A stretch of DNA of 64,000 nt, taken from positions 1 through 64,000 of the forward strand of contig NZ_QDAE01000003.1 in assembly GCF_003075455.1 (NCBI RefSeq), in the 5' to 3' direction. Made by a program: the position numbers and the translations under genes. This stretch comes from Arthrobacter sp. Bz4. GTDB taxonomy: Bacteria; Actinomycetota; Actinomycetes; Actinomycetales; Micrococcaceae. The notes below the pieces were generated by a model, which was given only the letters and a program-made list of their open reading frames with translations, was not told where the DNA came from and made no database searches. Position 1 is the first letter of the stretch. The number at the start of each line of letters is the position of its first letter. This document shows, piece by piece, positions 7,705-15,964 of this stretch.

Positions 7705-9211
7705 CGCAGTCCCCGCCCGAACGGGAGGCGCCGGCGACGAAGGCCGCCCATTGCTGACCAGCCAGTAGCCGCAATTCGACGAAGGCTCCCGCCGCCGCCG
7801 ACTCGAGCTCTTGCCTATGGCGGGCCAATTCTTGAAGGGTGCCAGCTGTGATTGTCACGTAAGCGGCCGGCCGCACGTCTCCGTGACCGGCGACGATCTC
7901 TTCCTCGCGCTGGGTCACCTCCTCTTCCTCTGCCCGTTGCTCGCGGGTGAGCGGCCTATCGAAGCGGGTGTTGATCCGCCGCCGAGTCTCGTGGGCTTCC
8001 TGGGCGGAACGAATATCCCGCAGCGCCTCGGTCGTGGGTACGGCCCGGATCACCTCGGTCACCGTATGGCGGAACTCGCCGACGTAGATCAAGGGGTGCA
8101 GGAAGCCTGGAAACACCTTCTGCCGCGGCCATTCTGCAATCCAGAACGTTTGATGAAAACCAGAGTCAGTCCGCACATAGGTCCAATGCTCATCAACCGC
8201 CATCGGACCGGAAGCGACGCCGGGCGCCCTTGGTTCTGTATCGTTCTGCGGCCCCGGCCCCGGCGGCGTCGTGCTGACAGCGGGCTGCCGGACCAGGGTT
8301 GTCGGGGCGGCCGGATCAAAGGCGCCGCGGACGACGTCGAGGACGCCCGTCTCTGGGAGCCATTCCTCTACCCTGACATTGTGCGTGCCCAGCGCGGTGG
8401 TCATGGCTTCAACCTCAAGCCGCAACACCTGTTCGACGCCGACCAGTCCCCCGCCGGACTCCTTGATTCGGCGTCGCGCTTTGCCTGTGTCCACGACGAG
8501 GGCGAGCAAGAGGTCGTGGCTCATGGCCGATCCGGCCGCAGCGATCAGGTCCTCGTAAGCGCGCTGACCCCAGGTCAGTTCTCTTGGGGTGCTTGAGGGC
8601 TGTGGGACGGTGCGTTCGTAGAAGTTACGCAGGGCCGACGAAAGATAGGGGACGGTGTAGTCCTGGACGGCGATTCTTGCGACGCTGCTGCGCTGGGACA
8701 TGCCTGCCTGTACTCGGGACCAGGCTTGAACCGCCCATGCCTTGTCGTCAGAGTCCAGAAGCGCGAATGATTTAGCGCTGCAGCGCAGCACGGCGATCGC
8801 TTCCTTGGCCCGGGCATCCACGATGAATGACTCACCGGTTGAGGCGCGACGCAATTCCAGGTTCCCCAATCCGCCCGGCAGCGCCAGGTGCCCCGCTAAG
8901 GCCGGGCGCTCCGGCCTGACGAGGAAACGGGTCTGCCGGGTGGCCAATCGGGAGAGGAACAGGGCTGCATGACCTGCCCATACCGGGTAGGGAATCCGTG
9001 AATACTGGAGCAACCCGAGCAGGATGAGTGACAGCCACATTGGTCCGGATGCGAAGAAGCCAACAGGTCCGCGAAGGGCCGACGCCGTGCTGGCGACCAG
9101 GACGCCGGCCGCCAGCAGCAGCAACTGATACCACTTCAAGCCCATAAAAATGCCGCGACGCTCGTACCGGGGGAATTTGACGGCCTCGAGAGCTCGTGAA
9201 TTTTCAGACAT
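7517..9211 (-). CDS. SCO6880-family transfer protein, 3' end frameshifted
   Basis: A conjugation protein of the SCO6880 family found beside VirB4-like ATPases in actinobacterial elements. Two N-terminal membrane segments (residues 25-65) follow the PRYERRGIFMGL start region; a long soluble part includes VEEWLPETGVLDVVRGAFDP and ends near LLAGQQWAAFVAG. The ATG at 9211 overlaps the TrbL-like stop by 8 bases. As sequenced the frame runs on to 7517 through about 60 unrelated residues, overlapping the VirB4-like gene by 188 bases. Another frame at 7701-7730 reads LPFGRGLR followed by TGA, the expected family end, so one base appears to be missing near 7726-7732. Confidence 0.82.
   Translation of the reverse strand: MSENSRALEAVKFPRYERRGIFMGLKWYQLLLLAAGVLVASTASALRGPVGFFASGPMWLSLILLGLLQYSRIPYPVWAGHAALFLSRLATRQTRFLVRPERPALAGHLALPGGLGNLELRRASTGESFIVDARAKEAIAVLRCSAKSFALLDSDDKAWAVQAWSRVQAGMSQRSSVARIAVQDYTVPYLSSALRNFYERTVPQPSSTPRELTWGQRAYEDLIAAAGSAMSHDLLLALVVDTGKARRRIKESGGGLVGVEQVLRLEVEAMTTALGTHNVRVEEWLPETGVLDVVRGAFDPAAPTTLVRQPAVSTTPPGPGPQNDTEPRAPGVASGPMAVDEHWTYVRTDSGFHQTFWIAEWPRQKVFPGFLHPLIYVGEFRHTVTEVIRAVPTTEALRDIRSAQEAHETRRRINTRFDRPLTREQRAEEEEVTQREEEIVAGHGDVRPAAYVTITAGTLQELARHRQELESAAAGAFVELRLLAGQQWAAFVAGASRSGGDCDEWGTAIRSICTGRREPPGAEGTTEAGSARPQPNVGVRASQFGEDGRCRARRKRVRQRLGEP
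7726..7732 (-). other. Probable 1-base deletion in the SCO6880-family gene
   Basis: On the minus strand GTCGCCGGCGCCTCCCG reads VAGASR in the gene frame. One extra C would give VAGALPFGRGLR and a TGA at 7703-7701, overlapping the next gene's ATG as ATGA. A mutation and a base-calling error in a short C run are both possible. Confidence 0.65.
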
Positions 9212-10661
9212 GGGAATCACCGTCATTCTGGTGCTGGACAACTGCTTGCTGTCGGATGGGCGGGCGGCCCGGCGTTGCCATCGGAGCCCCCGGCCGGGAG
9301 GCGGGCGGCTGTGAGGTTAGCTTCGGAGCCGTTTGCTGCGGTGCCGTTTGAGAGATCGCCTGATCAGCCGACTTCCGCGGCTGCGGGGGCTGCTCGCCGA
9401 TTTCACGCGTATCCGGGCCCGCTACCGGTGTGTCCGGATACGAATTCGGCCCGCGGTGGCCTCCATGAGCCCGGGGTGAGGGTCGCTCGGTAGCCATGGC
9501 ACCGGCGTCGATCATCAACGGTGAGACAGCGCCCTCGGCAGTCCCAGGCGAAGTCGCCCCGGTCTGCGTTGGGGGCACCGGTGCACGGGGTGGCAGCACG
9601 CGAGTGGGAAACTCCGGTCGGCTCGACTGGATTGGACGGGTCGCGGTTGAATGCGATGCCAAACCCGCGAGCGTGAAGCGGCCGCCGGTCTGTCGGCTGA
9701 TTTGCCGGGCGGCAAAGCCAGAGCTTCGAGAAAGTACGTGACCGCCTCCCGCAGTTTGCGCGGCTGCTGCAAGCTCACCACCGGCGAAACTAACCAGGCG
9801 TAACGCCATCAGCGGAGCACCGCAGGCCAAGGCCATTCCGACTACGCCGGCTGCCAGTCCGGCGAATGACTTCGACTCAGCAAAGAGTTTGATGGCCACG
9901 GCCAGTACGGTCGCGGCCAACGGTTTGGCGAGAAGCAACGCGACGACGATCTCGCACCACCGCCGTGCCCACGTTTGCGTCTTTTCCCAGGGCATGAGCA
10001 TGAGAGCGACTGGGGCGACTGCGGCGAGCACGATGAGCGCAAAGGATCGAAAGATCATCGAGCACATCAGGATGAATGCCAGAACCCAAACAATGATGAC
10101 TGCCATGGCGGTAACGACAATCGCCCCGGCCGCACCGCCGCCGGACCCAGGAGCCAAGGAAATGACATTCCAGTCTCTGCCGGTGCCGGCCGGAGCCTTT
10201 TCGAAGCCAAAGAGCCTCATGAACAGCACGTACGGATCTGTCCCGAGGGAGCGAAGAAGCGCCGACGATGCCGAATCACTGACTTTGGTGAGCTGACGGA
10301 CCAAAAACACCGCACCCGCCACCATGGGGACAGCGGCAGCCCCGCCTACCAGTGCACGCACGAGACGACGGGGTTGTTGGCTGATCAAACCTGACAGCAG
10401 CTGGAGGATTATGGCAACGACAAGGGGCGTCATCATGACGACGACCCACCAACTCGTGAGCTCTTCGACGGCGATCCATTGTGAATCATCCACGTCTGAG
10501 AGGCTGAACGCGCCTGTAATGAAGGACCAGATCCAGGAGGCGATGTTCTGAAGAATATTCGCGAAAAGGGATGTGATTGAACCCTGGATGCCGTCGTTCG
10601 CTTGGGAAACAAGGCCGCACCCCGGTGGCCACCATCCGTTGAGATCACATTCAACCGGCAT
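9204..10661 (-). CDS. TrbL/VirB6-like transfer membrane protein
   Basis: A 485-residue polytopic protein with about seven hydrophobic segments between residues 35 and 300 (for example VVVMMTPLVVAIILQLLSGL, IVVTAMAVIIVWVLAFILMC and SFALIVLAAVAPVALMLMPW). The C-terminal 180 residues are rich in proline, alanine and glutamine and look disordered. This layout fits VirB6/TrbL components of the mating channel; specific similarity is modest. It starts 12 bases after the DUF6112-like gene and overlaps the SCO6880-family gene, so it belongs to the same operon. Confidence 0.78.
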   Translation of the reverse strand: MPVECDLNGWWPPGCGLVSQANDGIQGSITSLFANILQNIASWIWSFITGAFSLSDVDDSQWIAVEELTSWWVVVMMTPLVVAIILQLLSGLISQQPRRLVRALVGGAAAVPMVAGAVFLVRQLTKVSDSASSALLRSLGTDPYVLFMRLFGFEKAPAGTGRDWNVISLAPGSGGGAAGAIVVTAMAVIIVWVLAFILMCSMIFRSFALIVLAAVAPVALMLMPWEKTQTWARRWCEIVVALLLAKPLAATVLAVAIKLFAESKSFAGLAAGVVGMALACGAPLMALRLVSFAGGELAAAAQTAGGGHVLSRSSGFAARQISRQTGGRFTLAGLASHSTATRPIQSSRPEFPTRVLPPRAPVPPTQTGATSPGTAEGAVSPLMIDAGAMATERPSPRAHGGHRGPNSYPDTPVAGPDTREIGEQPPQPRKSADQAISQTAPQQTAPKLTSQPPASRPGAPMATPGRPPIRQQAVVQHQNDGDSHV

Positions 10662-10673
10662 GATGACTCGTAC

Positions 10674-10961
10674 CTAGAATCCGAGATTGAACGCCGACTG
10701 CGACCAAAGGATGTAACCATTAATGGCACCAAGTATTGCGGCCACCGGGCCAGTCCAAAGCAGGATCATGCCCCCACCGGAGGCAAGGCGCGAAGATTGG
10801 CTCAACTTGCCTGCCAACAGCATCGCGGCGCCGATGATCGCGACAATGGCAATCACTATGAAGGCACCGACGAGGATGCCGCCACCAATCTGTTTCAGCG
10901 ATTCGAGAAAGGGAAAGTCGGCGTTAGGGGTAATTCCAGGATCCACAGCTGCCAGCAACAT
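10674..10961 (-). CDS. Small DUF6112-like (VirB2-type) membrane protein
   Basis: A 95-residue protein with two hydrophobic segments (IGGGILVGAFIVIAIVAIIG and GGGMILLWTGPVAAILGAIN) joined by a short basic loop. This size and layout match DUF6112/VirB2-like small proteins that precede the TrbL-like gene in actinobacterial elements. A pilin-like or channel role is inferred from position. GGAG lies 7 bases before the ATG at 10961. It is the first gene of the channel block and has 352 bases without a gene upstream. Confidence 0.7.
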   Translation of the reverse strand: MLLAAVDPGITPNADFPFLESLKQIGGGILVGAFIVIAIVAIIGAAMLLAGKLSQSSRLASGGGMILLWTGPVAAILGAINGYILWSQSAFNLGF

Positions 10962-11313
10962 CGGGCGCTCCGTCTGTCGTGTTCGATTGGAATGAGGGGT
11001 TTGGGCTCACGACTTCATAGACGCTGTGGGGCGGGACAACATGACTGCTGTTGATGCCCGGCACGCATTCTCAGCTGCTGGGTCAGCCCGCGTTGGATGC
11101 AACATGGTGAAAAACCTCGATGTCAGCACCTGGGGTTACGGTTATCGAGTTCTGTGGTGTCACGACGAGACGGCAAGACACCTCCTACCCTCCGCTTGCG
11201 CGGCCATGCCGATGCATACCGCGGACCTGCTGATCACTCGAACCACCCAGTCGCTCGGGCCTTCAATCAAGGCCATGTCGCGGGATATTCCAGCGAGTAG
11301 CTCTCTTGTTCGT
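10962..11313. other. Non-coding stretch upstream of the channel operon
   Basis: No convincing gene is seen. It separates the end of hamB from the DUF6112-like gene and should hold the promoter of the channel operon, because the defence cargo interrupts the run of transfer genes here. On the minus strand, GTCATGTTGTCCC (11,033-11,045) resembles GTCATGTTGTTCC ahead of the ardC-like gene. Confidence 0.45.
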
Positions 11314-14300
11314 CTACTGGGGCCGAGCCGAATTCTCTGAGCCTGTGGAAGGGAAGAGGTCTCGGGGGCCACGATACAACAAACGAATACCCCGAGAGTC
11401 AGGCACACGTCGCGCGCGAAGAATCCCGAGTCGATCGGGGTTTATCTGAACACTGGCTTCGCCGAGGAGGTCAAAGCCTGGCGTCCAGATTTGGACAGTG
11501 TTTGCGTCACGGACGGTGACTCGAAGCCATGTATGCTGGGCGGGCCCATCTCCATGCCACCGAACATCTTCAATGTCTTTATTGCTTCGCGTCCACCGGC
11601 GGAGGCGTGGGCGGCGGACGTGTGACGCAAACTCCTCCCAAGCGGACCGAGATTCACGGCTTGGCCACATTTCATCCGATGCGTACCCGGGGTCGAGATC
11701 GTCAATCCATTGGCGCATGTCTGTTGCTGAGTTGAAGTCGCCACCAGTGCTGACGACTGCGTTCAAAGCGGCTAGGCGATGGTCGAATCCGGAGCGGATG
11801 AGAACCGATGCCGACCGGTTAAAAGTTCCGGTCTCAATAGCGGTCGCGGCTGCTCCATTCAACATCTCGGCAAGGGCATTGCCTTGGGCTGTCTCAAAGA
11901 CCCGGGCAGCCTCCATACCCCATACCAATCGATAGGCCAGCCCTGATTCGACGAATTGGGCGATTGCAACACGATCCCCGGGAAGGTCCGCCAAGCTCCG
12001 TCCTTGAACCCAATGACGAAGCACATTGCTCCTGTCATCGACCGAGGTTTCAGGGGAAAATGTGTCCAGGCTAAAGATTGCATCAGCGATCTCGACGACC
12101 CGATCGGAAGCGTCGACGTGATCATTATTGACGAGGTCCACTTCGACTTGGTTCATTAGATCAATCACATGCCCTGAGATCGCCGACAAACCTGTCCCGG
12201 CGTCGGCTCCCAGACCAGCAAGATACCAGCCGCGGCGCTGAGAAGCTGTGGATGAGCGCCATAGATGTCGGACCCTACCCGTCACCAATCGGCGAACAGC
12301 CGTGGCGATGTCGTTTGCTCGGCGGTTTAACTGGCGCTCCCATAGCGAGTCAACGAGAGCATCAGAAAGTACCTGAATCGCAGAGTCCGAGTCGGCGTCG
12401 TAAGCCCCGTCTCCAATAATGCTGAGAATGCCTATATCCAGTAAAGAGAGGTCGGATTTCCACTTGGCCGCGGCGGTCGCCTGGTCTGCAGCCGACTCCT
12501 GCTGCAGGACTGGGAGGTTCCAATCCGGCCCACCACTCAGGTAGTTCAGGAAGGGCTCGATAGGTCCGGCCCCGCGGGAAAGGTGCATGCGCGCGAGCAA
12601 TGAAAGGCCGACTTGGATGAGTCCTGAGTCGAGCGCCTTGCTTCCCTCGCCTTGTGTGAGCTGCAGCCATGCCCGTCGTAACTGCTCACGCTGGTACGAC
12701 CGTGGCTCGAAAATCGGGTAAAGCACCAGCCCTTCGGTGTCGACGAACGCGCGCCCGGCACGACCGATCACGTTGGAAAAATCGGATCCCTTCAGTAGTT
12801 CACGGCCTCGTTTGAGACCGTGAAACAGCACCGCTGACGCCGACAAGTTGAGTCCTTGGGCAAGGGTCGGCGAGGCAATTGTGATCTTCAACTTGCCATC
12901 GTGAAGGAGCTTCTCCACTTCCCTGCGGAACGGTCCCGGGAGAGCTCCATGATGGATGGCCACGCCGAGCTTGAGGCATTCTAGAATCGGATGATCGGCA
13001 CCGAACCACTCGGCACCCACCACGAGCGCCCCGCTCAGATCGACGCGATCAGGTAAAACGGTTGAGATGAGGCCCTGCCGGTGTAACCCGATGATTTTGC
13101 GCGCATACGGCTCAACCGAGTTGCGCTGCGGACAAAACACGAGAACGGTTTGGCCCTCCTCGACCAGGCGCCAGGCTGTAGCGATCACCAACTCTCGCTG
13201 GTCCGCGGGAAACTGATTTCTGCGCCTTCCCGTCGGCCGGGTTGCCTCGAGGTAGCGGGGGATAAATGGCTGCTCAGACCCGAGGGTCATTGCCAGTCGT
13301 GCGTGGTCACCTATCCATTCGACGAGACCGAACCGCTGCAGGGTTGGACGCCAAGTCTCTTGATGCAGGCCCTGGGGGTCGTCGTCTGTGATCCACGCAA
13401 CGAAGTCCTCCAAATCTTTGCCGGAAGGAAACACCGCGGACAGACAGACGATTCGACGGGCTGAAGCATCGGGACGGCGTAAGAGCCTTTGAATTTGGGC
13501 CTCATAACGCACCTCACGCTCGGACGCGCCGATCATGTGCCCCTCGTCGAGAACAACCAGCCCCACGTCGTCTAACACAGAAGGATCGGACCGAAGCGCA
13601 AAGTCAAGCTTTTCCGGGGTGGCGATGACGATGTCGCTCGAGCGCAACGTGTCGTCGTCTACATCGCTGATTCCGGCGCTACCGTACAGGGACGACACTC
13701 GTATTCCGAGAGGGCTGAACGTTCTGGTCAAGACCTGCTCGGTTTGGGCAGAGAGAGCCCGAAGCGGGGTGACGTACACTACTCGCCGTCGCTGTGCCAA
13801 GCACGCCAGTATGGCGAGTTCAGCAATGCGAGTTTTACCAGCGCTGGTTGGAAGGGCAACGACTAGGTCGCGCGCGTCGGCAAAAACTCTCTCCACAACA
13901 TGGAGCTGTGACGGCCACAGGTCGATCTCGGATCGCCCTCGTGAAAGGAGATTTTCGATGAAAGTTCGGCGCAGGTAACGCCAACGGGTGACTTCACCCT
14001 CACCGCCGATTGGCAGGTCGACCGGGATGTTTGAACCGATGCTGGTATCGAACAAGTCACCGAGCATTCGACGGGTGAGCCTGTAGACCCACCAAGGTCC
14101 GGGAGCACTCATGTCCATTGAGGCACGCTCTCCTAGGACAAGATTCTCCATCGCGTTAGCTAGTAGTCCGCGGTCACCGACCTCAATTGCAAAGAGACCT
14201 GAGGACACGGACGAAAGGTAGTTCTCGCTGAGCAGTAGGGCGATGGGTCCGAGTGCATCATCCTCATGTGGATCGTCATCGGAGAGGGAAGTTAGCAGGG

Positions 14301-14838
14301 ACCCGTCCGAGACTTTTGCAGAAGACCGCAGTAGCCGTGTGCGTTCCTCGATAGCATCGAGATTTCGCATTATCAGGTCAGCTAGGGTGAGCTCCATTGG
14401 CGTCATCTGGCCAGATTCTCGGCTCCCTTCCACGAGCGAGAAGGCACGGGCGGCGTAGCCACCCAGATGGCTGGCGGCTCCCGCGAGGAGTCGATGAAAC
14501 ATCTTGTCGGGAGCATCCGCGGCGTTGCGAGTAGCCGCTTCTAAGGCGTATGAGCTCTGAACGAACGCAAGCCGGGCGGCACCGCCTTGGGAGGTCGTTT
14601 CGTCGTTGCCGTCTGCTTCTAAATGCTCAAGTAGGTCCAGTCCGTCGCCGAGTAGCGCGTATCCGTAGTTGAGGAGGTCGGCGTCGAGAAAGGGGCTGAA
14701 TTCCGGCGATCCGTGCGGAAGCACGCCGCCCCGGCGAATCATCGATTGGGCCTGCCCGCGGGCCAGGAGGCGACTACGAAAGCCCGCGTCTGTGGCGGCG
14801 CTGAGGTCATTTAGTAGAGCTTGTGCGTCACGGGACAT
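11314..14838 (-). CDS. hamB: HamB, Hachiman defence helicase
   Basis: A superfamily 2 helicase of about 1,174 residues. A 300-residue N-terminal region precedes the motor: Walker A LPTSAGKTR near residues 331-339, a VVYVTPLRALSAQ motif, DEGH near 433-436, an LSAVFPSG motif III-like turn, TLAQGLNLSASAV, and GRAGRA near 694-699. About 470 residues follow, likely Ski2/Lhr-like accessory domains. In Hachiman systems HamB is the DNA-sensing helicase that controls the HamA nuclease. The ATG at 14838 overlaps the hamA stop by 11 bases and has GAGG upstream; a TTG at 14844 is less likely. The hamA partner fixes the assignment. Confidence 0.85.
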   Translation of the reverse strand: MSRDAQALLNDLSAATDAGFRSRLLARGQAQSMIRRGGVLPHGSPEFSPFLDADLLNYGYALLGDGLDLLEHLEADGNDETTSQGGAARLAFVQSSYALEAATRNAADAPDKMFHRLLAGAASHLGGYAARAFSLVEGSRESGQMTPMELTLADLIMRNLDAIEERTRLLRSSAKVSDGSLLTSLSDDDPHEDDALGPIALLLSENYLSSVSSGLFAIEVGDRGLLANAMENLVLGERASMDMSAPGPWWVYRLTRRMLGDLFDTSIGSNIPVDLPIGGEGEVTRWRYLRRTFIENLLSRGRSEIDLWPSQLHVVERVFADARDLVVALPTSAGKTRIAELAILACLAQRRRVVYVTPLRALSAQTEQVLTRTFSPLGIRVSSLYGSAGISDVDDDTLRSSDIVIATPEKLDFALRSDPSVLDDVGLVVLDEGHMIGASEREVRYEAQIQRLLRRPDASARRIVCLSAVFPSGKDLEDFVAWITDDDPQGLHQETWRPTLQRFGLVEWIGDHARLAMTLGSEQPFIPRYLEATRPTGRRRNQFPADQRELVIATAWRLVEEGQTVLVFCPQRNSVEPYARKIIGLHRQGLISTVLPDRVDLSGALVVGAEWFGADHPILECLKLGVAIHHGALPGPFRREVEKLLHDGKLKITIASPTLAQGLNLSASAVLFHGLKRGRELLKGSDFSNVIGRAGRAFVDTEGLVLYPIFEPRSYQREQLRRAWLQLTQGEGSKALDSGLIQVGLSLLARMHLSRGAGPIEPFLNYLSGGPDWNLPVLQQESAADQATAAAKWKSDLSLLDIGILSIIGDGAYDADSDSAIQVLSDALVDSLWERQLNRRANDIATAVRRLVTGRVRHLWRSSTASQRRGWYLAGLGADAGTGLSAISGHVIDLMNQVEVDLVNNDHVDASDRVVEIADAIFSLDTFSPETSVDDRSNVLRHWVQGRSLADLPGDRVAIAQFVESGLAYRLVWGMEAARVFETAQGNALAEMLNGAAATAIETGTFNRSASVLIRSGFDHRLAALNAVVSTGGDFNSATDMRQWIDDLDPGYASDEMWPSRESRSAWEEFASHVRRPRLRRWTRSNKDIEDVRWHGDGPAQHTWLRVTVRDANTVQIWTPGFDLLGEASVQINPDRLGILRARRVPDSRGIRLLYRGPRDLFPSTGSENSARPQ

Positions 14839-15604
14839 TGGCAACTGCCTCGTCGTAGGAGTCGTTAATGAACTTCTGGTGATGCTGGACGCGGAAGGTG
14901 ATGGTCAGCTGGGGGATCGTGCCAGCGTACGCCTGGAGATCCGCGCTGACGTGAGTGCTTGGGTCGCTACCCGTCAACAGAAACATCAAATGACTTATGT
15001 GATCCGATCTCACCCCCGTGGCCAACTGCATGTGGAGCACAGCCTCGCCAACCCCGCTGTCAGATGTCTTGAGAAGCCGGTAAGCAAACTGTGACAGGGA
15101 GTGTGGGGACGGCATTTCGTCGTTTCGAGAGAGCCCCTCTCTGGCTTCCCTGACTGTTGCCCCATCGACGGTGACGCGACTCTTGGCTTCGCCTTTGACT
15201 AAATGCAATTCTGATCCGCCACTAATCCTTGCGCCGAGCACGTCGTCGCCCCTCATTGCCCACTCTTGGTGGTCACGGTCAATGAGCCGACTAGGTCCGA
15301 CAACATAACCAAGCTCATCAGCGAGATATGCCGTCGCCAGAATCTCACCCATATCGCCGGATCGGGCGCTTCTCTTTGTTGGCAACCGGTCGCGGAGAAA
15401 AGCCGCCACCCCAGGCTTTCCATACCGGTCAGCTATCAACGAAAGAGCCGTCGTGTCGGCGTACGCGACGCGAAGCTTGGCAGCAAGGAGATCAACTCCT
15501 GCTGCGTCATCGAGAGAGTCGATGTTTCCAACTACTTTGGCAACTGCGTGGCCGGCAATCGAAGACAGCGCGCTGCTCGAGCACCAACTATCAAACATCG
15601 TCAC
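14828..15604 (-). CDS. hamA: HamA, Hachiman DUF1837 nuclease
   Basis: A 258-residue protein with the DUF1837 pattern: RSGDMGEILATAYLADEL at 81-98 and, downstream, a PD-(D/E)XK-like core with Asp120-Asp121 and Glu139-Ala-Lys141 (KGEAKSR). HamA is the effector nuclease of Hachiman, released by its helicase partner during phage infection to degrade DNA. The GTG at 15604 has GGGGGA about 10 bases upstream; an ATG two codons on is an alternative. Its stop overlaps hamB, the usual hamA-hamB order. I recognise the family from motifs only. Confidence 0.82.
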   Translation of the reverse strand: MTMFDSWCSSSALSSIAGHAVAKVVGNIDSLDDAAGVDLLAAKLRVAYADTTALSLIADRYGKPGVAAFLRDRLPTKRSARSGDMGEILATAYLADELGYVVGPSRLIDRDHQEWAMRGDDVLGARISGGSELHLVKGEAKSRVTVDGATVREAREGLSRNDEMPSPHSLSQFAYRLLKTSDSGVGEAVLHMQLATGVRSDHISHLMFLLTGSDPSTHVSADLQAYAGTIPQLTITFRVQHHQKFINDSYDEAVANVP

Positions 15605-15964
15605 GACGCGTATCCCCCAAACGGCGCAGGATCGAAGCCCGCACTCAACATCCTTTTCACTGATATCAGACCCGTCTCGGCGCGAGCGCCCATATTGGTC
15701 CCCTCAACCTATAGGTCTCCTCGTCCAAAACCGGCAGCGAGTCTCATACCTGATGCGTGTCAGCGACGTAGTTCGGATGCCGATTACCGGATTACGAGGA
15801 AATTTCAGGCTTGGTTGCACCTGACCGCATCTGGCGGAGACAGAACGTTATTGTGAAAGCATGCGCTAGACGCTTCGGATCCGAGCATCAGGGACACGGA
15901 TCAATTGCTGGAAACCAAGTAGCGCTGCTCGAGAAGACCGCAAGTTGATTGCTCCATGCCTGTT
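15605..15964. other. Non-coding stretch upstream of hamA
   Basis: No gene is supported between the giant HTH protein and hamA. The 360 bases are long enough for a separate hamA promoter. A perfect 10-bp palindrome, ACCTATAGGT, lies at 15,707-15,716, about 100 bases before hamA. I see no terminator hairpin with a T run. Confidence 0.4.

Noticed and set aside
15707-15716. ACCTATAGGT palindrome as an operator for hamA
   Set aside because: A single 10-bp palindrome is weak evidence and no second copy was seen, so it is noted only in the intergenic entry.
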